64,000 bases of DNA from Eleusine coracana subsp. coracana (GCA_032690845.1 CM064430.1:46101882-46165881), one strand, 5' to 3'; shown: positions 24,123 through 34,313, counted from the first letter of the stretch. Numbers and translations: made by a program. Notes: generated from the letters alone by a model not told the origin.

Positions 24123-24365
24123 AGTCAAGTGTGTTCGTTTTTTGTTCTAAATTTATGTCATATCAATTCTTCCACGCTAAATATAGTGATTAAATATAAA
24201 ACTAATTACACAGATGGATGCTAATCATCATTAGAAGATGTTTATTATCATATCATATTATCTAATGATAACCTAATTAGATTCGTCTCGTTATTTTGTA
24301 GATAGGTTATAGATTGGGTTTTATCAATAATTTATATTTAATATTTCTAATTAGTATCCTAATAT
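24123..24365. other. MITE-like AT-rich insertion in repeat copy 2
   Basis: This stretch is absent from copy 3. It includes the words GATTCGTCTCG and AAACTAATTACA that recur in grass MITEs. The ends are not clean enough to name a family. Confidence 0.35.
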
Positions 24366-24542
24366 TCGATGGGACAAACAATCCAGCCATCCAAAATAGT
24401 ATTTCAATATTTGTCCGTAAATGAGTGAATCAGAATGTCAAAGATGTTGAATTATGTATTAAGATCGGTCGAACTTTTTTGTTCTGCATATATTTTGGTG
24501 ATACCATTTGTGTTTTTTTAGACATAATTTAATTGTTGCTTA

Positions 24543-24883
24543 GGTCCTGTTTGGATCCCTTCAGTTTTTAATAAACTTATTTCTAGAAACTAGTGCTTTC
24601 AACTAGATTATGCCTATTTCTTTAGGTCCTGTTTGGATCCCGTCAGTTTTTATGCCTATTTCTTTAAACTAGATTATAAATTTTAAGAAACCTATAATCT
24701 GACTTAATCTAGCTAATGTCAATTTTTGTCTTATTTCATTACATTAATTACCCCAAAACAAGTTTATAGATTATAAAAAATAAGACCCAAACATTCCTAT
24801 CCAGTTTTTATTTATAAACCAGTTTTTAAAAATTATAAATAAAAATCAGTTTTTAAGAAACTGTTGTGAATCCATACATGGTC
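24543..24883. mobile_element. Tourist-like (PIF/Harbinger) MITE
   Basis: The element starts GGTCCTGTTTGGATCC and ends with an imperfect inverse (GAATCCATACATGGTC). It is flanked by TTA at 24540-24542 and TTA at 24884-24886, the usual 3-bp target duplication. Copy 3 has the uninterrupted site (TTGTTGATTAGCGTAC near 26177). The first 16 bp are repeated directly near 24625, so part of the element end is duplicated inside it. Confidence 0.8.
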
Positions 24884-25059
24884 TTAGCCTACTTGAATTC
24901 ATTAGCGAAGTGAACAAGAACGTCTATAGATATTTATTGAACTCGAGACTTTATTACACATGCAGCCAAACAAAGTAAAGTCTTACCAGTAGACTAGTAT
25001 GTATGACCGAAATGATAAGAGTGAACAAACCCAACCTTGATCCAATAATTTGGTCACTG

Positions 25060-25536
25060 AAGATGTTCATAGGCGCAGGGAGCTCGCCGCTGCGTACGTC
25101 CTTCTCTCTCTGGGGCGCGAGCTGCCCTCAATCCATGTCACGCGTGGTGCAGCAGCTGTTTGCCTCACCGGAGAGAGCGCCGGCTGTGCTCCTCCACGGC
25201 GGCTAATTACTAGCTCTGACGTATATTTACGCATAATTAATCACTGAAATTTCTTCATCGTTTGGAACTTCAATCATTGCGCATCTAAAACTCACGTTGT
25301 GAAATAAATACAAACTGAATTATGTTTTGTTAATTTTGTTCAAGGTGTAAAATGGTCTTTACCTATCCCGCTTAACACCGTTAAGTACCAATTTTGACGG
25401 AAAGACCAAATAGAGAATAAAAAATGAGCTCAGATCCAAATAAGTAAGTTCAAAACCAGAAGGGACAGGGAAGGAAATCAGAAGTTTTATCAGGCCAAAG
25501 CAGAAGTTTTATCAGGCCAAATAGGGAATTGTCTCG
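25060..25536. other. Spacer between repeat copies 2 and 3
   Basis: Contains a GC-rich block at 25073-25205 unlike its AT-rich surroundings and open in two plus-strand frames, followed by AT-rich DNA. A 20-bp sequence (AGAAGTTTTATCAGGCCAAA-like) is tandemly doubled at about 25482-25521. No family is recognised. Confidence 0.4.
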
Positions 25537-26357
25537 AGAAAAAAACCATCAAAACCTATTCCCCTACCCACGTCCCTGACTACCATATGTTGAAATGTCA
25601 CTCGATTTGAACATGAGGTGGCGGCGTTCCTGACGTTCTCCTTGCTCTGGTAAGCAGCGGCATGTAGATCGTTATAGTTTGATGCCTTGGCACATTAGAG
25701 AGAAAAAGGGTCCGCGTCCTGTCCAAGGTGTTTGGGTTATCTTTTAATAATTGGTGAAGGCAAATACACATAGTGTTGTGGTCAACATGCTTTGATTTCG
25801 TTATTTGAATTATCGTTACTAAATTCAATTACCTCACACAAGCATACTAAATTCAACACTCTAAAATTTCTAGATGTTACACCATATATGTCACCTCTGT
25901 TTTCCAGATAAATATCTACTTGAGTTCAGTACGAAAGTCAAATGAAAACACTTATTCAACTATGACTCTGTTACACATGCAGCCAAACAAGTCTATACCC
26001 GAACACTGTTTTACATGATGATCGGGCCGTCCAGAATAGTATCTCAACAATATTGGTCCGTAAATGATTGAATGAGAATGTCAAAGATGCTGAATTATGT
26101 ATTAAGATCAGTCGGAATTTTTCTTCTGAATAACTATTGGTCATACCACTTGTGTTTTTCCAGACATAATTTAATTGTTGATTAGCGTACTTGAATTCAA
26201 TAGGGAAGTGGACGAGAATGTCTATAGATATTTATTGGACACTGAGAGTTTATTACACATGCAGTCAATCAAAGTAAAGTCTTACCAGTAGACTAGTATG
26301 TATGACCGAAATGATAAGATAGTGAACAATCATGCAACCTTGAATTTGGTCACTGCG
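25537..26357. repeat. Polyketide synthase 3'-flank repeat, copy 3
   Basis: The shortest, insertion-free copy; it runs directly into the 3' end of the polyketide synthase gene. On the minus strand it contains the probable 3' UTR and polyadenylation signals. Confidence 0.8.
26231..26254 (-). promoter_or_regulatory. Candidate polyadenylation signals of the polyketide synthase
   Basis: Two AATAAA hexamers occur on the minus strand at 26249-26254 and 26231-26236, about 118 and 136 nt after the stop codon. Both also exist in repeat copy 2, whose coding region is gone. Confidence 0.45.
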
Positions 26358-26371
26358 ACTGCGACATCCCC

Positions 26372-27713
26372 TCAAGGCTGATCCACCTTGTCCATGCCGT
26401 GCGCCGGGCAACGGTGCAACGCGATGGTCTCAACGGTGAGCCCCGGTCCGAACGCCGTCATCACCCCCCACTCCGGCAACTCGCCATGTTCTGCCTTGTC
26501 CATTCCACGGCGCAGCTCGTCGAGGATGAACAACACCGTGGCGCCGAACATGTTCCCGTTCTCGCTGAGGACGCGCCGGCTCGCCGCCAGCTTCTCGGGC
26601 TTGAGCTTGAGCACAGCGTCAACCTTGTCCAGGATCGCCGACGAGCCCGGGTGCACCGCCCAGAACATGTTGTTCCAGTCGGAGCAAAAAATCCCGAGCG
26701 GCTCGAACGTGTCTGCCAGGCACTTCTCAATGTTGTCTCTGATGAGCATGGGGTTCTCCCTGGTGGAGATTTTGCCGCCGTACCCGACCTTGGTGAGGTA
26801 CATGACGATGGCGTCCTCGGAGTTGGGTATGATGGTCTGCGTGGCAGCCATGATCTCGAACAGCGGGCGCTCGATGGGATTATTCATCACGGGGTCGGAC
26901 CCGACGATGACGGCAGCCGCCCCGTCCCCGAACAGGCCCTGGTTGACGAGCGTCTGGAAGTTCCCCTCCTCGGGCGCGCTGAAGAGTATGACGGTGATCT
27001 CGGCGCTGACCACGAGCACGCGCGCGCCGCGGTTGTTCTCGGCCAGGTCCTTGGCGAGCCGCAGCGCGGCGGCGCCGGCGTAGCAGCCGTTGAGGTAGAG
27101 CATGGAGCGGCGCACGTCGGGGCGGAGGCCCAGCAGCGAGATCAGCTGGAAGTCGACGCCTGGGATGTGCGCGCCGGAGTTGGTGGTGACGACGAGGTGC
27201 GTGATGTCAGTCGCCGGGCGGCCCCACTCCGCGATGGCCTTCATCGACGCCTTCGCGGAGAGCTCCGGCACCGCGGTCTTCACGATGTCCATCCGCGTGT
27301 CGAGCGACGGCGCGCTGTTGTCGATGATCTCTGGGTGCGCAGCGAGCAGCTCCTCGGTGTGGTGCAGGTAGCGCCTCTCCACGCCGAGCCTCTGACCTGG
27401 GAAGTGATGACCAAACAAGTAATGTCACAATCTTTTCAGACATCTTGTACACATAACAACAGATATGCTCAAAACCAAGGAATGATGAAGGTGCAAGCGT
27501 AGTTATCTGCTGAGTGTGCTTACTGACTCTCTTGAACTTCTCCTTGAGGCCGGTGAGGTGCTCGCTCTTGGTGGCACGGAAGTACATGTCGGGGAACTCG
27601 TCCCGCGTCATGCAGCTCTCCGGGTTGGCCGTCCCGATGGCGAGCACGGTCGCAGGGCCGTCGGCACGCCGTGCACGCCACATCTCTGCAACGTTGGCCG
27701 GAGCGCTTCCCAT
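26372..27713 (-). CDS. Type III polyketide synthase, curcuminoid-synthase-like, 2 exons, 404 aa
   Basis: The enzyme should load a CoA-linked acid starter, condense it with malonyl-CoA units and release a polyketide in the cytosol. Exon 1 is 27524-27713, the intron 27397-27523 (GTAAGC...CCCAG) and exon 2 26372-27396. The intron lies in the codon of residue 64, the conserved intron position of chalcone synthase (CHS) genes; that codon is Ser here, Cys60 in CHS. The catalytic triad is complete: Cys168 (LNGCYAG), His312 (AVHPGS), Asn345 (GNMFG). The gatekeeper Phe219 (GLFGDG) is kept and the C-terminal signature is AFGPG at 378-382. Compared with CHS, Thr132 is Asn136, Thr197 is Leu201, Gly256 is Met262, Phe265 is Gly271 and Ser338 is Phe347. 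Asn, Met and Gly at three of these sites match rice curcuminoid synthase as I recall it; Leu201 and Phe347 do not. Length is normal and no stop or frameshift is seen, so it is probably functional. The product is not predictable; it is not a normal chalcone synthase. Confidence 0.92.
27397..27523 (-). other. Intron of the polyketide synthase gene
   Basis: 127 bp, phase 1, donor GTAAGC and acceptor TTCCCAG on the minus strand. It is the single intron conserved across plant CHS-family genes. Splicing here restores KRV-S-QRLGVERRY, which aligns without gaps to the CHS family. Confidence 0.85.
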
Positions 27714-28300
27714 TGACAGGATGATTTCCGCCGAGCGCTTTCCTTGACCTGAAACTTGCTAGTCTTTAGGCTCTCTCTCTCTCTGTAGATATGCGAGCAT
27801 GGACGTATCGAGTTTATGAGGAGAGCCCGGCGCCCGGCGGTAGCGTTACTGTGCAGGGAACGTACATGGATACGATCGACATGACTGGGTCCTTAGGCGG
27901 CGGCTTAGAGATCGACACTATAGTAGTCTGCTGCGTATCTAGAGGGTTATCAGCTTAGTCAATATTTCCAGCATTGAAGCGTGCACTGACTAAACTATCC
28001 CATTGCTGACCAAATTATTGCCGGTCCACGAGTGCCGCTACGTCATACGGCGTACCATATGTACCTGCAGCTGTGTTTGGTCCAGTTTGGCTAGCTAGGT
28101 CCTCTCCTCTCGTTCTCTGATACTCAACGCAAGTTAGCGAAACGGAGTGGATGACACGGATATATGCTGGCGCGCAAAGGTTTCACATAATTGATGGCAA
28201 AGTAGCTTCACCACATCTGTGTCTTATATTTATAGACTTCATGCAACATCAAGCAAGTAGGAGAGTGGCAATGGAAGCAACCAAGGAAATAGTTAAGTGC
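27714..28300 (-). promoter_or_regulatory. Upstream region of the polyketide synthase
   Basis: A (GA)n tract lies at about 27769-27785 in the probable 5' UTR. A weak TATA-like CATAAAC occurs at about 27812-27818 and a better TATAAATATA at 28225-28234, which would imply a leader of nearly 500 nt. TGACGTA at 28039-28045 is an ACGT-core, bZIP-type element. Which start is used cannot be decided from sequence. Confidence 0.3.
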
Positions 28301-28701
28301 CGTCCAATTCATTTGCTTCTTACGCATGAGCATTCTTGCATGGCCCGCATGCTTACCTCATTAGCTAGCAGTTCAATCAACAATGTATGCAAGTGTGAAC
28401 ACAAATGCAACTAGCACTTTACTAGCGCACACAAATGATGCTTTTAATTAGTTTTGCAGGGAGAGGAGAGGATATTTCAACCCTTAATGCTTAATAGTTT
28501 AGTATAAGCAATCATCACACATAGATCTATGACATAAGCATGATTAATTTAATTTACATGCCTTTTTCCATTGACACGTCTTTGCCTAAACATGATGTAG
28601 AGCCACCAGGACTGGTTCCTGATCTTACGATTAGAATTGGGGATAACTCTATTTGGGCTGGATTCAACATTGTGGTATCGGACTATAACGACCACAGGGG
28701 G
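28301..28701. other. Intergenic DNA between polyketide synthase upstream region and Pack-MULE
   Basis: No gene or repeat boundary is supported. Confidence 0.4.
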
Positions 28702-29529
28702 GTTATTTAATTTTTTTACCCCTCTTCCGGATGGATGGCGCATGCTCAAAAGCCCCTCTACTGAATGTTCATTCCTATTTGCCACTTTGACCTCACATGT
28801 CAAGGGTATATTGGTCATTTAGCTATCAGTCTTCCTCCTCCTCTTTTCTCCATTTCACCGATGCCTCACCGCCATGGCCAAAGACAGGCCCAGCTAACGC
28901 CAAGGAACGGGAGCCACCACACAACCGCGCTCCTCACCAACTGGCAATGCGTGGTGCCCGCTCTGCCCAACGAGGTCTTCCTCCGCGTCGTCCTCAAGAA
29001 CTTCGAGTTGTTGTACCTGGGCAGGTGCAACGGCCTCATGGCCACGATGACCCAACACTTCCCGGAGCTCGGCGTCACATCACAATACTATGTCGAGATG
29101 ATGTGGATTGAGTTGGTGCTCTACTTCGCGTTCTATGGCACACGGAAGCCGATGGAGATGCTCCTGGACCAGGGCACCATGCCTGAACGGTTCTTCAAGG
29201 CCAAGTCAGACTACTTGAGCAACCCAATCCCGAGCCAGGTGTGGGAGGGCGCGTGGAACTGGTTCCTCAAGGAAGCGAGGGCGTGGGGGGCAGAAGTATT
29301 TCAAGGGGAATGTCGAGAGGCTTGCTGCAGTAAAGGCGAAGGCGGATCCCGATGACTTCTTCAGGAACCAGCACAGTGATGAGCCTCTCTGGAGAGTGAA
29401 ACGAGGAAGAAGAATAGGTAAGGATATTAAGGCCTTTTTACTGTCAAGAGTGGCAAATGGGAATGAATATTCGGTAGAGGGGCTCTTGAGCATGGGGTCA
29501 TCCGATAGAGGGGTAAAAAGTTAAATAAC
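28702..29529. mobile_element. Pack-MULE-like element with long terminal inverted repeats
   Basis: The left arm (28702-28791) and right arm (29442-29529) are inverted copies, both reading GTTATTTAA at the outer edge. The following blocks pair in order: TTTTTACCCCTC, CATGCTCAA, AGCCCCTCTAC, ATTCATTCC and ATTTGCCACT. Arms of about 90 bp around a gene fragment are typical of Mutator-like Pack-MULEs. The expected 9-bp target duplication is not clear (CCACAGGGG versus CCACGAAGT), so the superfamily call is inferred from TIR length and gene capture. Confidence 0.7.
28930..29416 (+). pseudogene. Berberine-bridge-enzyme-like oxidase fragment captured in the Pack-MULE
   Basis: Intact members are secreted FAD-linked oxidases acting on alkaloids, sugars or alcohols. 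The plus strand reads WQCVVPALPNEVFLRV, LLYLGRCNGLMATM, FPELGV, MMWIELVLYFAFYGTRKP, RFFKAKSDYLSNPIP and VWEGAWNWFLKEA. These are recognisable blocks from the C-terminal half of BBE-like proteins. At about 29291 the frame shifts and the text jumps to YFKGNVERLAAVKAK and DPDDFFRNQHS, the family's extreme C-terminus, so roughly 100 residues are missing at this join. The N-terminal FAD-binding half, with its flavin-linking His and Cys, is absent. An upstream ATG at 28861 is in frame, but the product would not be an enzyme. Confidence 0.8.
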
Positions 29530-29555
29530 TCCACGAAGTTGAATATCCATATAGA

Positions 29556-29567
29556 CACTACAAGAAA
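29556..29567 (+). mobile_element. CACTA-type terminus (CACTACAAGAAA)
   Basis: CACTACAAGAAA is a common terminal sequence of grass CACTA elements, and the following DNA has repeated TAGTG/CACTA words (for example TTAGTGACA and TGTCACTAA). The matching right end was not found, so this is probably a truncated element of unknown length. Confidence 0.5.
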
Positions 29568-30239
29568 TCGGCTCATTAGTGGTAAAAATTTTGTGACACT
29601 AGTGGGTTTTGTTATAATTTAGTGACATTTTTTTGTTACAAACCAGATTTTTGCCTCACCTATTAGTAGTTTCCAATAAATTATTAAGAAAACAAATTGT
29701 CACTAATACGATAATAATCGGAAAATGCCCAATGTGGTATTCGTGTCAACACAAGAGCATCTCCAAGAATCTTTCTATTTCTTTTCTCTTTCCTAAAATG
29801 GCTAATAGGCCTCAAAACCGGTATCCAATAGACTATATCCAAGCCTCCAAATTTGGCCGCTCTGCATCCTGCATCTCTCGCTCGCTATACTTGGCGACCC
29901 GCGTCCGCTAGCCATCACCCTGCATTCGCGCCAAAACTGAAACCCCACGCCTCGATGGCCCTTCCCACATGCGTCTAGAGTCACACTCCTTCCTCTGCCT
30001 CTCTGATGTCTCACCAATTCACCTTCTTGGCCACCGGTGGCACTGCAAGCAGGGGCGACAAGGTCGCCATGTTGATTCCCAATGGGCATGTAAGTAGGGG
30101 CAGCCAAATCCCGTGTTGGATTTGTTGTGTCCCTATGTTGATTCTGGTCCTCCTAATGTAACAACCAGAAATTAATTAAGATTTTATTTGGAAACCCCAT
30201 GTCATTTGGTCTGCCATAACCTTTTGTTTTTCCCATTTT
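29568..30239. other. Undefined DNA between CACTA terminus and LINE
   Basis: A GC-richer stretch at about 29870-30110 has small ORFs on both strands with no recognised family. Confidence 0.35.
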
Positions 30240-30574
30240 TCCTTAAAGAAGAAGGTGGAACCCAAGGGCCAGGCGTGGCTACTGCTGGACACCAGGAACT
30301 AGACTCTTAAGAACATCAAAATTGATAGGTTCACCGTTTCTGCCCCTAAGGTTAGGAATAACCCCTCGTCGAATATTCACAATACTATGTTGGATATGGA
30401 GGGAGATGGTGATTCCCTAGATTGCAACCTTAGTCATGTTTGTGAGGAGTTAAATAAAAATTTAGATAGTGATGGTTTTGATCATATTCTCTATGATCTC
30501 AATGCTGTGGAAAGGAAAAGTAAATCGCACACAACCAAGGGTGGAGCGAAGGTTACTCTCCTTTCTAAAAAATA
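30240..30574 (+). pseudogene. LINE ORF1 C-terminal remnant
   Basis: An acidic, low-complexity tail (for example DFDHILYDLN-like text near 30470-30510) ends at the stop near 30573, shortly before the endonuclease ORF. It has no zinc knuckle in this part. The assignment rests on position just upstream of ORF2. Confidence 0.4.
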
Positions 30575-30603
30575 AAAAAAAGATCATTTAAAATAGTGCT
30601 AAA

Positions 30604-31105
30604 ATGAAGGGTGTTTTTTGGAATACCAGAGGTCTGGGAGACTTGGGTAAACATAATGCTATTAATTCTTTGGTCAAAGAACAACATTTAGATTTCTTTG
30701 CGCTAATAGAAACAAGGGGAAATCACTTCTCTAATTCTTTTCTCACGCACCTAGCTGCCGACAAGGAATACCTCTGGCACACTATGCCACCCAAAGGTAG
30801 ATCCGGTGGGATGATCCTTGGCGTAAATTTAGCTACCTATGACGTTGGAGCCATTGACGAATGTGATTTTACTCAAAATTCCTTCTAAAAAACAAGGATG
30901 ATGGTTTCTCTTGGGCTCTTTATATTGTGTATGGGCCGGCCAAGGATGAGTTCAAAATATAGTTTCTCATTGAGTTTGCTCACATTTGTAGTAAGGAAAC
31001 TCACCCGATGATCATAGGGGGAGACTTCAATATAATGTGGCACCCCGAGAAAAAGAGCAATGGAAACTTTTGTTACAAATGGGCATGCCTTTTTAATTCT
31101 ACAAT
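30604..31105 (+). pseudogene. LINE ORF2 endonuclease domain, 5' part
   Basis: The frame starts MKGVFWNTRGLGDLGK, with ALIETRGN and KGRSGGMILGV: the AP-endonuclease-like fold of L1-type ORF2, with Asn and Glu of the metal site. It breaks at the stop near 30888. The GGDFNIMW motif follows near 31018-31041, just before the LTR insertion. Confidence 0.8.
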
Positions 31106-32437
31106 TGTTGACACGAAAATCACCATGCATGACCTGGGAGATTTGCTTGACTCCAGTGTAGGCTTAATACAAGAAACCGGGGCGTGCTAGTCAATTTTCC
31201 CTACAAACCAACAAAGAGATAAACGGTTAGATGACACGGGTCACCGGCCTAGGACAAGCCGATGAAGAGAGCCGATAGTCACTATTCATGAAATCAGTCG
31301 AGGCTATAAAAATAAAGAAAATGAAAGGAACTAGGCCAATCGGCTGATTATATCGGCTTATCGGCAAAATTTAATTCAGTAAATAGTCTAGGGTCATAAC
31401 TGTCGATAAAACAACGAGTTGATTAGCCAGAATCAGTATTCACAAAAAGACTGTCAAAGTCGATGAAAAGTGCCAGAGTCGATAGAGCTGAGTCGATAGA
31501 TCTACAATAAGTACGTATAAACTCGCTCAGTCGGTAGCGTCGGGTCGATAGATTTAATTAGCTGGTATTGCAAATATGCCTCATAATCAATAAATCTATC
31601 TTATTTAAGAGGGGGGGTGGCAAACGACTATCAAAATAAATGATATGATCAATTAAGCATCAGAAAGTCGATTGAACCATGATAACTTATCGGCTAAACG
31701 TCCCGATAGAACCCTATTGACCATACCTATAAACTGATCAAATCTATCCCTATCTACCCAGTAAGAGGTCGAAACCGATGCAACCTTACTGATTCGAATA
31801 GATCGAACTTAATCGAGACAGTATTCAAACACGATAGATAAAATTAGATTTAATCAATTTATAGATAAAGTTAACAAAGTGACTCGAATAAACAGACCTA
31901 AATAATACCTATAAAATCTACCAAGATTATAATAGATAGGCTTCAACCAAGATAGTATTGCAATCAGAGTTGATAGAACAAGCACTAAACAGATCTAATT
32001 ATCAGATAACTAGCAACTCTAACGATAATAACTAGAATATCAAATTAATGAGAAATTACTAGTTGAAATTGATAGAATTACCAAGGGTGACTAATCCAAA
32101 CCTCACGCCGAGATCGGAGCTAATGCAGCCCGTGTGAGATGAGGGTTTCGTCGAAAAGGTTGTCGATGCGCCGAATTGTATTGAAAAAGGTGTTATTTTT
32201 CTAATACAGATCCTATTACATATTTATAACCTCATACAAGAGGTTTTGATCCGACTCGGTCAGGACTCCTAAATAAACCAACTAAATTTTAAGATAAAAT
32301 CTAACTAAAAATAGAAAGAAATAAAACAACCCTATCAGGCCCACTTAACTTCCTTCGGCCGTGGAATATCATTGACTTCAGCCGATTTTAATTTCCTGCC
32401 TCTGATAGATGGGACCAGTCAAAATCTGGTGCTAACA
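31106..32437 (-). repeat. 3' LTR of the gypsy element
   Basis: Left-hand LTR, TGTTGACACG...GGTGCTAACA on the plus strand, with a G run near 31611-31617. Confidence 0.9.
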
Positions 32438-32451
32438 CATGCCCCCCAAGT
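32438..32451 (-). other. Polypurine tract of the gypsy element
   Basis: The minus strand reads ACTTGGGGGGCATG directly before the 3' LTR. Confidence 0.75.
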
Positions 32452-32729
32452 CCGGGGTACAAAATATTTCGTGTGCCGGATTTTATTTCCTCGTTTACCA
32501 TGCACATTTACCGGTGATCCACCCACTGTCAGACTTCGTCTTATATATACCCCCCAACCACTCATGCTTTTCTTAATCGCGACTCATCGTCTTCCTGCAC
32601 CGTCTCGACTGTTGGTTTTCTTTTTGACCGTCCTCATTCTTATCTTTTCTCCTCGAACCTCTCCACTTCGTACTCCCCCTAATTAATGTAGTGCGGGGTC
32701 TGGGTTCTCCAAAGGTCGCATGCAGACCC

Positions 32730-33018
32730 TATAAATAGCTCCTTCGACCGATCCCTTTTCATCTCAACTCCTTCGATCATGGGTCTTCTTCTGAGAGCTT
32801 TGATAGAAAAATACCACATATCCCCGAATCTGCTAAGTTCATCATGGCGAATACTTTTTGCCTCTTCAACCCCTAGAGTGATCCTTTCAATCCAAGATCC
32901 ACATCCACTTCATCGTTAGAAATCAACTTACGAGTTGTTGGATGACCCAATCATGAAGAATGGCATTGGTGAGGCCGCCCTCTCTTCCCCTTGTCCGTTG
33001 GGTAATGTCTGATGACAG
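32730..33018 (+). pseudogene. Antisense ORF remnant with its own TATA box inside the gypsy element
   Basis: On the strand opposite to gag-pol, TATAAATA at 32730-32737 is followed 107 bp later by ATG at 32844. One frame then runs through MANTFCLFNP, SDPFNPRSTSTSSLEINLRVVG and PNHEEWHW, separated by stops at 32874 and near 32945 and 32972. The location between integrase and 3' LTR and the antisense orientation fit the extra antisense ORFs known from Tat-type gypsy elements. Their function is unknown. The short length makes the coding call tentative. Confidence 0.4.
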
Positions 33019-33548
33019 CGATACTCTGTCGGGGAGAAGAGGAAGCTGTTGAACCACCTTTTATCTTAATCATGTGCTCTTTTTCTTGTTCTTGGGATAG
33101 TAATAATTACATCTTCATCCCCTAGCTGTAATAGGAGAATAGATTCCTTCAGAAATCAATTACCTATGCATAATCTGTTCTTCTGTACCTTGTACTTAAT
33201 GATCACTTGTAACCTTCCCTATCATCATTGAATGAATATATCTTATCTATACTTTGTGCTTAGTAACGATACATGTATATATTTTTTCTGCTAAGGGCGA
33301 TATATGAATATTGGCCATTTCAAGTCGATGTATCACCATCGGCTTTTATCCCTCAAGCACGATACTTAAGAAATATCGACTGTCAATTAATGATGAAATC
33401 ATGCATCAACCCAAACACTTGGATGATATCGTTTCAAATATTTACCATTAATCGCTCTCCCAAACTCTTCTCCATCCAAGTCGTGTAGAAAATATGCATT
33501 GCCAGGTGCACACCGGCTCACTTTGAATGGACCTTCCCAATTTGGTGA

Positions 33549-34313
33549 CTATTTTCCAAAACGACTATCTCTAGAGCCGATGGGCATGATTAACTTCCAA
33601 ACCAGATCCCCTTCTAAAAAACTTTTGGGAACCACCTTTTTATTATAAGACCTGGCCACCCGGGCTTTATTTTCTTGAATCTTTTCCAGGGCCTTCAGCC
33701 GATGTTGTACAACGTCTTCCAATTCATCCAACATAACTTGCCTGTAGTCATCAGCTGATAATTGGTCCTGCATCTCCACCCTTCTGGACCCCATATTTGT
33801 TTCCCATGGTAAAACTGCCTCATGCCCATAAACCAGCTGATAAGGTGGCACCTTAATTGACCCATGACAAGCCATCTTGTATGCCCATGAAGATTCAGCT
33901 ACAGTTGAATGCCACTTCTTAGGTTGTTCATCTATCTTCCTCTTAATCAACTTAATCAAACTCTTGTTGGATGCTTCGGCTTGACCATTGATTTGAGCAT
34001 AATATGGTGACGAATTCAAAAGCCTAATTCCCATACTATCAGCAAAGCTTTGAAACTCTTTCGAAGTGAACACAGAACCTTGATCAGTGGTAATAGTCTG
34101 TGGTACACCAAATTGATATATAATATGTTCCTTCACGAAGTTGATCACATCACTAGCAGTAACATTTTTCATAGGTACGGCTTCGATCCACTTCGTAAAG
34201 TAATCTCTAGCTGCCAGAATATACTTACAACCCTTGCTTGATGCAGGACAAATTTGGCCAATCATGTCCATACCCCAACCTCTAAAAGGCCACGGCTTAA
34301 TAATTGGATTCAT
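33549..34313 (-). pseudogene. Gypsy integrase
   Basis: Integrase inserts the element cDNA into the genome. The minus-strand frame contains the catalytic triad of the DDE core: Asp in GWGMDMIG, Asp in TITTDQGSVFTS, and Glu in NGQAEASNKSLIKLI. AYKMACHGSIKVPPYQLVYGHEAVLP and a C-terminal basic segment with DLVWKL follow. The core is one of the best preserved parts of the element, but the domain is open only from the core onward; the zinc-binding part is in the next frame upstream. Confidence 0.9.

Larger units (their letters stand above)
22981..25059. repeat. Polyketide synthase 3'-flank repeat, copy 2, with later insertions
   Basis: Aligns with copy 3 from AATCATCAAAACCTATTCCCC to TTTGGTCACTG. 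It is longer because of the (TA)n tract at 23162-23224, the TRIM at 23505-23778, AT-rich extra DNA at about 24123-24365 and the Tourist MITE at 24543-24883. It stops being similar at 25059; the matching point in copy 3 is about 15 bp beyond the stop codon of the polyketide synthase. Confidence 0.8.

Noticed and set aside
26388..27502. Long plus-strand ORFs (up to 367 codons) opposite the polyketide synthase
   Set aside because: They are shadows of the GC-rich synthase exons on the other strand; their composition is Arg/Glu/Val-rich and family motifs exist only on the minus strand.
27207..27523. Read-through of exon 1 into the intron as a 168-aa protein
   Set aside because: Splice sites at 27523 and 27397 restore a gap-free family alignment; the read-through tail has no similarity.
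28765..29355. Berberine-bridge-enzyme-like ORF as a functional gene clustered with the synthase
   Set aside because: It lacks the FAD-binding half, has an internal deletion and frameshift, and lies between transposon inverted repeats.
29556..30240. A complete CACTA element starting at 29556
   Set aside because: No matching TAGTG end with inverted similarity was found downstream.
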